Shown here: positions 24,591 to 36,900 of the stretch, one piece after another | Layout of the letters: each line of letters begins with the position of its first letter | How positions within the stretch are numbered: the first letter of the stretch is position 1 | NCBI GenBank assembly: GCA_026419785.1 | Contig: JAODTK010005098.1 | Coordinates: 62,001 to 126,000, forward strand | Source: Sclerodactyla briareus | Lineage: Eukaryota > Echinodermata > Holothuroidea > Dendrochirotida > Sclerodactylidae | Reading direction: 5' to 3' | Length of the DNA stretch: 64,000 bases | The notes under the pieces: generated by a model | What the model saw: only the letters and a program-made list of their open reading frames with translations | Told to the model about the DNA's origin: nothing | Databases searched by the model: none | Program-made: the position numbers and the translations under genes

Positions 24591-25409
24591 ACACCAGACC
24601 CCCCCCCCCCCCCCCATGGCGATTATCGGTACAGCTTTTTTGAACCCTGTCCCCTCGATTTTGAAAAACGTAACTAATCTATTCCATGTTTTCGGATTGT
24701 ATTGTTGAGAAGTATGAGGGGAACTCGTTTTGTGTTGGCAGGATTTGTAATTTTCAGTCAGGGGATTCCAAAGAAATCGTTTTCTGCACACTGTACGTTC
24801 CAACTGCCGCACTGCCCTTGTTTGTTCGTGATCTTGACACGCTAAGATCATTTTGTGCATGTATAAACTGTGGACCGCAAACAGGTTACACACATATCCC
24901 TCCCCCCTGGCGCGGGTGCCCCTGTGAACAGAACAAAATAACTACGAGAACAATTTGTATTGTTTCAATTAATTAGTACGCTTATACTCGGCATGGTCAA
25001 CATGGTATGCATCACAAACATACAAAAATCCGATCGCGCTCGTCGCGCGGGCCCGCCCGAAGGCTTACACTGGCCTACTAAACTGACCATAATCATTTAC
25101 TCATTTACGCATTCTTCCTAATTCTAGAATGGTATTTTTTTCTCTACTGATTCTGCTTGTAAATCTATCCTTTACTCTAATAATATTGGGCCTACTCTCA
25201 ATCTCATTTAATCTGATTCATTTCCTTATGTTGAATTCCTCCAGCTGGCCCCTTCTCTTAATTTAATTATTTCTCCAATAGTTCAATTTTAATTCGGATT
25301 TCTATTGCTAGTTTTCAATTTTCAACGCAATTCAACTTCAATTAGCTCAAAATGAATGGAATAAAATAATAATGGCAGCCTTGTGGACCTCAGTTAGAGG
25401 GACACATTA

Positions 25410-25790
25410 AATTATGTCCATCTGAACCTCCAGTGACCTTGAATAAATGACCTTCAATCCTTCTGTTGTTTCGACCTAATACACTGATCACATCTCACCC
25501 GATTTTTTTTCAAATCTGACGAAGCTCGAAAAGTTGCGAAAACACAATTTGACCTCTTTTGACCTTGAAATCGACATCATGTTATTATATAGGGACCAAC
25601 TTTTGCCCCACCCACCAAGTTCCGTGTGAATCGTACTAACTCTGTATTTTTTCGTATAAAAAACACGATTTGACCTCCGGTGATCTTGAAATCACCGTCG
25701 TGTTTTCCGACGACCAACTTTTGCCCCACCCACCAAGTTTCGATTAAATCGGGTAAACTCAGTTTTTCGTCCAAAACCTGCAAAATAGAG
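25410..25790 (+). repeat. Tandem repeat, unit about 121 bp
   Basis: The words tttgacctc, tgaccttgaaatc and ccaacttttgccccacccac, then caagttt/c, occur at about 25551-25625 and again at 25672-25745, an offset of 121. A weaker copy begins near 25425 (cctccagtgaccttgaa). The cac(c)gatttgacct border is shared. Confidence 0.75.
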
Positions 25791-27164
25791 GGCAGCAGAG
25801 ACGCAGTGATGCCACTTTCGGACTCATCCGAGGTTTCACTAGCCAGGGCGGACTTGTGTACTGGCCAAGTTTCAGATCAATCAACAAATCGTTGGAAAGT
25901 TATTTGTACTAACGCCTAGTTTCCTGTGGCGGAGCCGCTGACTACACACCCAAAACCAATAAACCATAATATCCCCGGACAATACTCGTGTCGCGGGGAT
26001 ATAATAAGTATAAATAAATATGTTCGCCGGGCCGGTTTGGACCAGGATCTTATTTGTGTTTGAGGTACTGGTGCCTTCTTGTTTGAGATTGCAATAGCCG
26101 ATGTAGTTTCTTGTCACGGTATGGCGATGGTAACGTTAAGGCTGAAACATATTAAATTGAATTTTAATGTAACGATTCCATACCAGAATGGCTGAATAAG
26201 CCAGTTCGGAGATAGCTCTTGCGCATAGCGTCATTGTCCCCCCGGTGCTGGTATTTTGTGACAACTTCTGTACTGCTCGGACAATCCGCCACAGTATTTC
26301 AATGGAGTAACTGCAAAATCTTTGAGACACTTCACATTATTCCGCCCTGTTTGGTTCAACAATATAATTTCAAATCAGGAAGGCTCTACATACAGACAAC
26401 AAGTTGTATTATAGTTCTAGCATTCACTGAATGCTAATTGAATAAGAAACGAGAGAATTTCCTCGAAATGTGATAACTGATCCACGTGTCATACGAGATA
26501 TTCTAATATTTTGGTAACCTTGCCGTAATGGATAATCCTACTTTAACAACTGCTAACGTTACGGCCGCGCAAGAGGTGTTGACTGGCTGGCATCTCCGAA
26601 TTTGGCAGTCTGGGGTGGTGATATATTCATGTTATTCTGAAGGTTCTCATAGTTTGTTGGTTACCAAATAGTTTTCTTGGGAATAATTTTGAAGATTTCC
26701 TGGATTTTAGTTGCTGGAATCGGCTGGTTCTAACAAAGTTTTATTGCATTTTTCTTACTGAATTTTCAGGAGCTCAGGACCACCAGTAAACTTATGGACG
26801 AGGACTGCACATTGAAAGTTGTCACCAATGCGCGATCAATGCCCTTCTGTACCGTCACCGTCCGACTGGCTTATATCCAACCAGAATACCACCAAGAGAA
26901 TGGCTGTTTCGGTAGAGTAGCGTACGCAGGGGGGTCACAACCCCACCCCTTGACCCGTGTGAACCAATAACATTTAAAACAAAAACCACTTTTCACTGTT
27001 TTAGTCTATGTTTCGCAAGTGTTAATAATCAAGTTTTTGCAACATTAAGAAGTCCCATATGGAAGGGTGAGAGTATAAATAAGGGCAGTGCACTAAATTG
27101 CATCTAAAACATCTGCAGTAGTTTTCCCTTCCCATAGCTTGGGCCGTACCCGTTATCATATTAC

Positions 27165-27203
27165 AGCCCCCCCCCCCCCCCCCACCCCCCCCCCCCCCCC
27201 CCC
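27165..27203 (+). repeat. C tract
   Basis: About 38 cytosines are interrupted by one A. The length is uncertain because of homopolymer error. Confidence 0.9.
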
Positions 27204-27852
27204 TCTGAGTGGGAGGGAAAGGGTAGGGGATCCCCTCCCTTCCACTCAATTGATCCCCCACTACGCCCGGCACTTGGTAAATTTAGTAGATGGATAACGA
27301 ATTCTTGCAGAACGTAAGGTGAGGGATAATGTTATCTAGGTGCCTACAGCTTACAGGGGATCGATGAAGGGGAAGGGGTGCGTCATGGGGACCGGGATTG
27401 AGAGTGGCAGCCCCATCCAGCCCGTACCTTGTGAGAAGCAAAAACAGCCGCGCACACTTCTGTTGTCATGGCTTCTGGCAGTAATCCGAATTCTGTGCTC
27501 CTTCCGTTTGTAATCAAGTTCCGCGAAAGATTAGGGGTTGCCTTCCAATATCGAATTAGGGATGTGCAAATCGATTTCATAATCATATTGTTCCAACCCA
27601 AAATAGCAAGTATATTCACAATCACCACGTATTAGAAACATAATTGAGTATTATATTATCATCATATTAGAGCAAAGATATTCCTAGTGATCTGTTTGCA
27701 CTTTTTGCTATAATATTTAATAACAAACTAGACTTGAGCAAGATAATTCCATCTTATGCCCAAGCTGGCGATCTTGATAGCATTTCAGTTCTCAATTTTG
27801 CTTTACAGTATTTGCAGTTTTAAATGGAAAATAAGTAGTCCCAGCTGAGAAA

Positions 27853-27917
27853 ATGAGTGCTGAAATTGAAGACCACGTACTCCGGAAATATGAGATCAAA
27901 AGGAGGCTGGAAAGGGG
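27853..27917 (+). CDS. MAPK15: MAPK15 exon 1 (start codon)
   Basis: The ATG at 27853 begins [19 protein letters not shown], the N-terminus expected of ERK7 proteins, where the glycine loop follows at RLGKGAYG. One G is missing before the end, so the raw frame reads LERG where LGKG is expected. The donor is gtgagt at 27918. Adding the missing base gives 22 codons and phase 0, which fits exon 2. The context gaaaATGa is acceptable for initiation, and no upstream in-frame extension is needed. Confidence 0.88.
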
Positions 27918-30900
27918 GTGAGTTAGCTAAACAACTGATGAATCGTAAGACTAACGTAACATAAGATGGGCCCTAGTTATCGTTAGGCCGAACTGTAAGT
28001 GTAACGTTAGGCTAGAGGTGGACGCGGTCTAAATCAGATACAGGTATGCTAGGCCTACACTGAACTAGTCACGTATCAGAAGAAATTTTTACTGTAGCAC
28101 CTTCCATTGAAGTACGAAATCCGTCCACCTCAATGCCCTCATTTCTCCTCCATTCACCAGCCCTCTATACGTAAAACCTTCAGAACCTCATTCAAGAACA
28201 TTCTACTCCACTACAATGTTAAAATTTCATTAGTATGAAGTTTATACTTACAGAGCCTAATTTTGACCGTATAATTGGGGAAATCACCACTTGTTTTTTT
28301 CCCATCTCATCTTGTTTGAAACATAGTTTTGTAAAGAGAAGTGTTGCCACTCAGTCTCCTTTTGGCAATCCTAATTATTCATATTGTGCACATGCGGGAC
28401 ATCACTATAGGAAATCTGCATGATTATTCATAACTTGAGAGTGGCAACGCAAACAACAACTTGTGAAGTTCGTGATCAACAGTACAACATTGTGGTAAGT
28501 TAAGAGATTCCTGACTGATTTCAGGTGGCATGTTCGGGTAATTCTCACCTGCCAAAGAACAATAGGGGGAATGAATGATTTCTAAACCTTTTCTTAACAT
28601 AACAATATTGGTCTTTTTTTTTGGGTACTTTAAATTGAGATGGAAGCTTGTAGGGAACTGAAGTTGAAACAGAAAGTTGGCCACCTAGCGCTAGCCTAAA
28701 TCCCAGCCTAGGCCTCGCGTTGTGAACGCAGTTAGGTACAGTAACTGAAAGCCAGCGAGCGCGGCTCATCTGAACAGTATTTGAATACTCACCCGAAAAT
28801 TAATCAATTATTCATGGATTCGCCGTTACGTATGCGTGTGTACGCACAGTGACCTATCGTGATTCGTTACACACTGAAGGGCTTCTTTATCCTAACCTTT
28901 TGCAGTCGAGTTACTCCCGTTTTTTAGCGTGCGTGTGGCAATTTTTTTGCACAGCCACAGTACAAAATATTGATGAAAGTGTTTCCCCTCGCATGCCGAC
29001 CGGAAGGGAATTGTACATTAACCTATCTGAGAAGTTCGATACCCGTGTCAGACTGACTGTCCCATTGACTTTGTCTGGATTTGCTCTTGTTTACACCTAG
29101 TGATGTCAGTAGGTGGTATTCAGCTACAATCCTACATGTATTGTGACGTAGGCATGTTTCGCGTATCTCGGATCCGTGGATTGCAAGAGTGTACTCCACC
29201 GTGTGAGATTTTGAACTGAAGTCGGAAGATGCCGGGTATATCTGCCAATTGCTCCCCTAGGCCCAAGCCAAAGTGAGACTATCATAGGCAACGTGCGAAA
29301 CTCATTTCAAAGAAATTGTGATGTTGGGAGTTGTTAAGGTTCTTACTTGAATTTCCTCAATAATGTCGAAGGTAACAACCCCCAGGGGACTTTATATTAT
29401 GGCATTCTTGAATTCGATTTTGAAGGTCTCTTAGCTATCACTAAATCACTACGACTGCCCGTTTCTACACTCACGCTGCAATAGATATATCTGAATGTTT
29501 CAGGAACATTTCTTGTGGTGCAGGGTCGCGTTTTTGCGCGTCGCGCGTCCAGGCTGCTTTGTTTACATGTGGACGCATAAAAACAACAATAGCCCCTCAC
29601 CAGTTGCTTCAATGTCTCCCGGCTCGGACGCACAACAATTTTATGCTCAGATTTTTTTTACGGATTTTTGACTGCATGGTTTTCCAACCTACTTGTAGGC
29701 AATAAAAAGTGTCATAACCCAAACCACAACAACGTTGCAACGGACTAGGACACGTTCTAACTACTGCAATAGTCTAGGCTTTATTGCAGTGTTCTCCACT
29801 ACGGGTTTTTTGCGCGGGCGCGCCGCCCGGACAAAATTGACAATGTCACAACGCCCGGACAGAAGCGACTAGCCCGGACAAAAACCTTGACCGCCCGGAC
29901 CAAAAACAACAACCAGCCACCTGTACAAATGTCACTCATAACGATTTACATGTAAACAAAGTTTCGTTCTGCTGCGGTCATTCATTCCCCCTGCATGTTG
30001 GTCTTTCCTCCAAAACCTACACTATGACATAAACTGACTCCAAGTTCCGATCCGCAGAGCTACAGTTCTATTACCACAAAAGAAGCAAGAAAATAGTCTC
30101 TGCCTATCACATGCGAGCGCTACCCTCACTGCTCGTTCATCACGAGTGCATACCCATTAGGTCAACTACACATGATTCATATAGGCAACACGTATGGCAT
30201 GGTACGTACATCTCTGCTATGAATTTTAGACAGTCGCATCACATCAGCTCGAATCTCTCCGCATACAGTACAATGGGACTTTGTGCTGATCGACCATAAA
30301 TAGTTAGGGCCAGAATTCGGAACAACAGGATGGGGATCGCCCGATTTGTTTGTAAATTCAGCTGTTATTTGAGTAGGCCTACGACCAACTCCTTCTAATC
30401 AATGGATTATTTTACGGAATAATGGGAGCAAGAATTGTAATTAACACCTTTAGCAATGGTTTTTATAACATTTACAAAAAAACTGTTTGAGGTTGTGATT
30501 TTGACTTCGGTTTATTTATGCTAAATCGTTACGTAGCAGAGGCAGTTTAATGTGGGCTTGTGTAGGCTACTTGTACATGCAGTGAATGATGTGATTCACT
30601 GTTGGGAGTTGTATTATCGGTACGGGAAGGCGGGGCTACGTGACCGAAAAAAATGTAGCAAAACTACCAAAACATTGTGTGTTCAGCAATCAGCATACAC
30701 AATATTACGATAGTGTCGGTCAGTTTTGAGCAGTAATTGGTTCCAGTTTAGGTCGCTTAAGGTTTTGCGACTAATCTGTATGTTATCGCTCGGAACTTTG
30801 ATTGGCAATTTACGATACTGATTCCGGTGATCATGCTATAAAGGACCAATTGATTACGAAACCGATGTTTTTTTTTTTTTTCGGTTGAACACTACAATGA

Positions 30901-33900
30901 TGTCTTAAATGTTCAAAATTTTAAGAGAACAAAAATCCCTTGAAAAGAAGGTATTCAGAAAAAAAAAACAGCCGTATCTGAGACTTGAATGTCCACCGGT
31001 CTCGGTCACAAAAAAAACATCGCGGCTAGGCTCTGCTTTTATATGGAGATTGGGGAACACTTGGAAGAGTTAATGCACCGGAAAGTCAAAGAGCCCTGAT
31101 CGGTCAATTAGCCAGCATTAGTTGGGACATTTGTGAAATCACTAGAATCGAATGCCAAGAGTTTTTGAGTCGAGTAACCATATTGAATCAAACAGTTCAA
31201 TACACAGCTGTTAAATGAAAAAATCGCGCCGATCTGGTAGGCCTGCTATTGGGGACTGCTTAGACGGTGATCGGAAATATATTTTTATTTATAATCCACG
31301 GTGCTGTATTACTGTAAAATCCAAACAAAGGCAGGGCTTTATTGTCGTAGTGCGTATGCGAACTCATGAAAGGTTGAGTGCATCCACTCAGACGGATTGA
31401 TGACGGGAGGGTGCAGGTGGGGGGGTCGGGTTAGGGTGGGGAAGAAGGTTCAGGTTGGCGAGACCGTGGGGGTCTAGTGGATCCGGAGGAGGGGCCGATG
31501 TTTCACATCGCTTTCTAATACACCTCAGATTTGTAGCTTCCACTTCACTGAATAGAACATTGGCTATTGGCTACCATCTCCCTCAGAACATGTGGAAGGA
31601 AGCATCACGTTCCGATGGCAGCTGATGACAGTTTAGTGTAACTTATTTTTGCCGCAAATTTGAAGATTTTTTTTCACTCTGCTATCGTTGGAAATTGAAA
31701 GCCATGCCCTGCTAAAATGGAGATTTTCTGGGAGATACATGCAAAGCAAATCTGGCACCAATAGTGCACCATTGGGCATCAGGCCCACGTTGCAAGAAGT
31801 CTAAAATTTTCCAAAGGGGAGGGGGACACACGCACAGTATCGACCCTCCACCAGGACGGCGATCACCACCCGGGACAAAATTGGGACTGTGGAGAACACT
31901 GTTATTGAGTTGCTATACGTTGAGTTTTCACCGTCGATTGGCTAGAGTATTCTCTTATTTGCCTAAACTTGGAAGAGGGGAGTGATTGATCAATTCTCTA
32001 ACTTTGGATGGTCACAGCACAGATTCTCAAACTACATAATAGTTGGGAGTCTTAGGCCAAATTCTGTCACTATGTTTTGTAGAGTTGTGATCTGTTTGGT
32101 TTGTATGTAGCAAAATCATTAAACGTTTAATCGCAAAAATTTGCGATCATTTAGCGATTAATCGCGATGATACGCGCGTGGTTGAATGATTCAGAACTAA
32201 AGAAAAGCAGTCTCCATACCGCACAATTGTACCCTATAGGACTCACAGGTTATGCTGCTCGTTGTCCCTCATCGTCACTTCAATTTCCCAGTTCAATTTC
32301 CAAGCCAACAAGAGAAGATAACAATGGGAGAAAGGAGGCAGAGACTATTAATAATCAAATCAAAACTTGTATTTATTAATAAGAGTCAAACTGATTGGTC
32401 ATTTCATTCCCACTACGTCTCGTGTAACATCAATGCAAGAAAGGTTATTCTCCCCCCCATAAGGAAGCCGCTGAATTTAGCATCTGCAGATCGTATACTG
32501 ACCGGTAAGCCTTTGTAGATTCAATTACTTGAACAATAATCTAGAATACAATGCTCAACCACTGGCTGAAAGTTGGGGGTAAAAAAAATTAGGAATATAA
32601 AATGAACGGAAGCGAACAAATTCTGGCAAGAGCATTTTTTTTTATAGCAGAACGCATACTCACGTGCACGTACAGGACCGGTTCAAACCGTTATATAAGA
32701 CTTGCATGGTCTTGCATAACTTCTCTCCTTCTCGCCGTTCCCCCATTGTACTACTGCCGCAGTTAAGAGCTTTCACACTTGTGCGATACGAATCGAACGG
32801 ATAAATTTATCGACGTCGAGTTAAAAAGTGTTTTTTCAATAGGATGTTCACACCTTGCGATAGATACTTACGATACGATAAATTTATCGGACAGCGAGTT
32901 GAAAATATTTTAACTTTTAATCGTACGATAAATTTATCGGATGCGATAACTTGCGCAATGCAGTGATAACTTGCACAATTCTGCGAAGAGTATGAAACGC
33001 CTAACATGCTATTGGGGAAGTTGGCGTGAAAAGTGGGTGTTTTCGTGTGATATAAAATCAGGGGTTTTTTTGCTTAATGTATTGGGTATGACGTAATCCG
33101 GGGAAAACATTGGCTCTGATTGAGATTCTCTAGATCTATGTGCCGTCATGCATGGGAACACGAAACCATTATTTTACGTTCGAATCCCATGATGCCTCCC
33201 AATTATACCAATGTAGCGTGACAGTGAGGTAATGGGGGGGGTTGTGTTGCGTCGGCGTCCAAGAATTATCATGTGACATGAAAAGAAAGGAGATACGCGG
33301 TTGGTAGTGAGTGCCGGGGGAGGGGGGTTGTGGCTGTTTGAGAGGGGGGGTAGGAGGGGGGAGTTTCAGAGGGGGTCGATCCACAGATGACGTCTTCTTG
33401 ACGGGAACTCACCCTAACCCTCATGTGAAGAAAGAGTCGGGAAAAGAAGAAACGAAGGAGGCAACGGGAATACGCTATAGGGGGTTATATAATGTAGATT
33501 CTAACACAAGGTCAATAATGTCATGTAGATCAGTGAGGAAGTTAGTATGGTACACGGTGGAGCCGTATAGGCACTATTTTACAGGATTGTTCTGAGCCAG
33601 ATGTACAGCTCCAAATTTTTTTCGTTCAATTGAATGACTTGACTGATGCCTTCTGCTACCTCACTCTTTACATTTATTCTTGGCTACCGATGCTTATTAA
33701 GTCTGGGTGTCCAACGAAAGGGTAGGCGGTGGTGATGGCCGCGGTCAGCTTGCAGATTCGTGATCGTTAAGTGCGATTTTGGGCATACCGGTGGACGATA
33801 CGTCCACGCGTTCTGTCTCCACGAGACCCTTGGGTTAGGGCTGTTCGACCGGGGCGGGGGGAGAAGGAGAAAGGAACTCATGGTTTGCGCAGCAGCGCGG

Positions 33901-36900
33901 GTACTCGGAGAGTTGGGGGTGGTGAGGACAGGCTCAGGACAGGCAGGCTCGACGACTAGGAAGAGGCTTGTGTTGTTGTACCTGTTGTTATTCTCTTCAA
34001 AATGGGTTAGCTAAACACTATTTCATGCCTACTACAAGTACTGAGAACGGACACAAGTTGAATTGCTTGACATTGCAATTCTGGGATCGAACAATTGCCG
34101 ACGAGGCTATCCAACCGTCTGAAGCGACGCAAAAGAGGGAACTTGTGTTGTCTCAACTCAAAATCCACACTTTACTTGTAATATTAGGCGCCCGAGAAAT
34201 CCGATAAATTTATCTTACGACATTTTTATCGAACAAGTGTGAAACACTCCATACGATGAATTAAATTATCGATGTTATCGTATCGCACAAGTGTGAATCG
34301 CGCTTTAGCTTTAACTTTCCACACAATTCCAGTAGCGTTCTCAGCATAATTTCAGGAAAAAAATTGCAGGTTTACTTACAAATGATGCAAACGTCCTAAC
34401 TGATTATTAAGTGCGAGATTATATTTCATGAAGAGAACTTTTGTGGCTTATTTAATTAATATCTCCAGATGATGTACTCTATGGATAGTGTGAAACATTC
34501 GTGAATTGAAAATTAACCCAAAAAAGTTTCGTTTAACTGCCAGTTCGGTATGAAAGCCATTGTACATAAGCCAGGCGGACCACATTCGACGTTCTGGTCG
34601 CGCCCGCAAAAGCACACATGTGACAGGGAATATGTTAAAACTACAGCGTATTCCCAGGATTCAATGACAGGCATAAAAGGTGCTGATTCGTCAGCAATAC
34701 AAGATAGTGCGCAATAGCTGGCGAGAATGATGGGAAATCACAGGGATTATTATAGGCAACATGCAGTGTTGGCACTCGGAGGGATAGCGTATCATGGTAA
34801 TATGACACAATAGTTTATCCAGTATTCGCTGTCGCGCGGGCGGTACAAAATACATGGGCAGAATGGTAGCAGACTTTATGACGAAACGGAGCGGGTCCTA
34901 ATGAAAATGAATTAATTGATTTTGAAATTTTAAAAATGCCAAAGATAGACTGGCAGAAAAAGTGGGAAAATGTGGTCAAAATGGAAGGAAATTAGAAGAG
35001 AATGATGGAATGAGAGTAATCGCAAGGAACTTTTTGGTAAACCATTATTCCATGTGCGATTCGGTAGCTATTAGGACGAGAGTGAAAAAAAAAGCAGTTT
35101 CTCTACCCGCCTGCACGCTTTTAGAGAATTTCAAATTCTTTTTTTTTGACAAACTTCACTTGTCATTCTTCAACAAGATGTTCCTGTTTAAAGGAAAAAC
35201 AGGTATACTTGATGCCATGCAAACTATTAAAGGAACATTTTGGGATGGCTTGGTGGCCAATAGGGGGTATAAACCTCAGGGAAAAAAAGAAAAAAAACGA
35301 AGCCATGCCATTTCCAGGAATGCTGTACTGCGAATACAGTAGAAATATGGGTTATTATGGATGTCTGAGAGCAAAAAAAAAAAAAAAAAAAAAAAAGGCC
35401 CCCCTCACGCCCCAAACTTTAAGCGAAGTTAGGACGAGAAAAAATATTTTTTTTTTTTTTACCTGGCCTTAATCGATACACGGTCACAGCACTAATGTTT
35501 TGGGGAGCTGGTTAGGCTATGTTACATAAGCTTTTGTTACTGAAGGATAACACTAGGCTTAACATTGGTCTCTTAAGCCCAGCTATAGACTGTTGAGGCA
35601 TGGTACTTTGTAATTAGAGTTTATACAGACTATCCCACTACTGTACCTGCAAGAAGTGCCAAAAATGTTTGCGAGGGATTTTAGGCTACGTTGACACCAA
35701 ATCAAGATTGCTTAAATAAGGTGTATGTCTGTGAGCAAGAAGGGCCTGCAGTATCACAGGCCTTGGGGCTTAGCTTAAATATCAGGTGTTGCAAGCTAGC
35801 TCACTCTAGTTTTGTGTTTGTTACAGAAGCGAGCAGAGTAAGATAGCTAAACGCATAAACGTGCGGTAGAATAAGACAAGGATTGGGGACATTAACTTAA
35901 GCACGTAGTGGCTAATAAGATTGCCATTCTGTAAAGAGAACTTCCCGCTGACTCTGCATAACAGGAACAACATCAGATACAGGCAAGTGACAAAGTGGTG
36001 GAACCTAATGTAGCTAAAAGTGCTCAATATCTTCCATGTGAACACCACACGATGGTTGACAGGAGATTGTTCGAATTAGAGTATTGATAGTTGCAGGATT
36101 GTGGGGTCTATTCCTGCAGGTTACTGCTGTGCTATATGAAAGCCTCTCAAATTATTAGTGGAGATGTGTTGACTTGGCGTGTTGATGCACTTCTGCCTGA
36201 ATTTGTGGGATTTTTTTTTTGGGGGGCGATACGTCCCATCTTGATTGGGGGCCAGGCTTACTGGGTTAAAAATATAGGCCTAGGATGTAAATGACAAGCA
36301 ACATCAGTTGCCTGGCTGCAAATAAGCAATTAATAAAATCCCGACTCTGATGTTGGACCCGTGAAAATAGAGCTGGACCCTTAGATTCAGAGATGTGGAT
36401 TTTTAAGGGTTCGAAAAAGCCTAGCTCGGACCCAATAAATTTTGGGCTTGGCGGCTACCCTGTCTGTGTTGTGAGAATTATGTTACACGGTGTGATACAA
36501 AATGAAACATTCAGTGTATGAGTTCGGAATACTAGGGAGAGAAACATGGGCACCACATTTATGATGTGGGCAGGAAAAAATGCACAAGAGGCAATGGTAC
36601 AGCCAAAACCTTTGCGCGCCTCATGGAAAGAGATTACCCGCGTCGGCGTCTGGAAACACAAACACAAAAACGAGGTGCCAGAGACTGACTCGACAAAAAA
36701 TTTGATGAACACTCCCAAGACTTGGTAACGTGTAGGAGCTGGTAGCCTGGTAGTAACAAAGTTTTTCATTGCACATTCCACACCTACCAGTGCTCACGTA
36801 GCGGATAAAATTGACGGATTATCAGCAGTGGTTCTGTCAAACAACTGGAATTAGAAGCAAAGACCGACCGCGAGTTGGGTCATGAGTCCCTACAGCTAGG

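Larger units (their letters stand above)
24600..27840. other. Intergenic, upstream of MAPK15
   Basis: No coding exon is recognised. The stretch holds a tandem repeat at 25.4-25.8 kb and a C-run with flanking gtagcgtacgcagggggg-like and cccccactacgc-like words near 26930 and 27255, perhaps a small mobile element. I cannot define a TATA box or transcription start. Confidence 0.4.

Noticed and set aside
33170-33200. tRNA-like B box (acgttcgaatccc)
   Set aside because: No A box or cloverleaf could be built upstream, and it lies inside a transposon.
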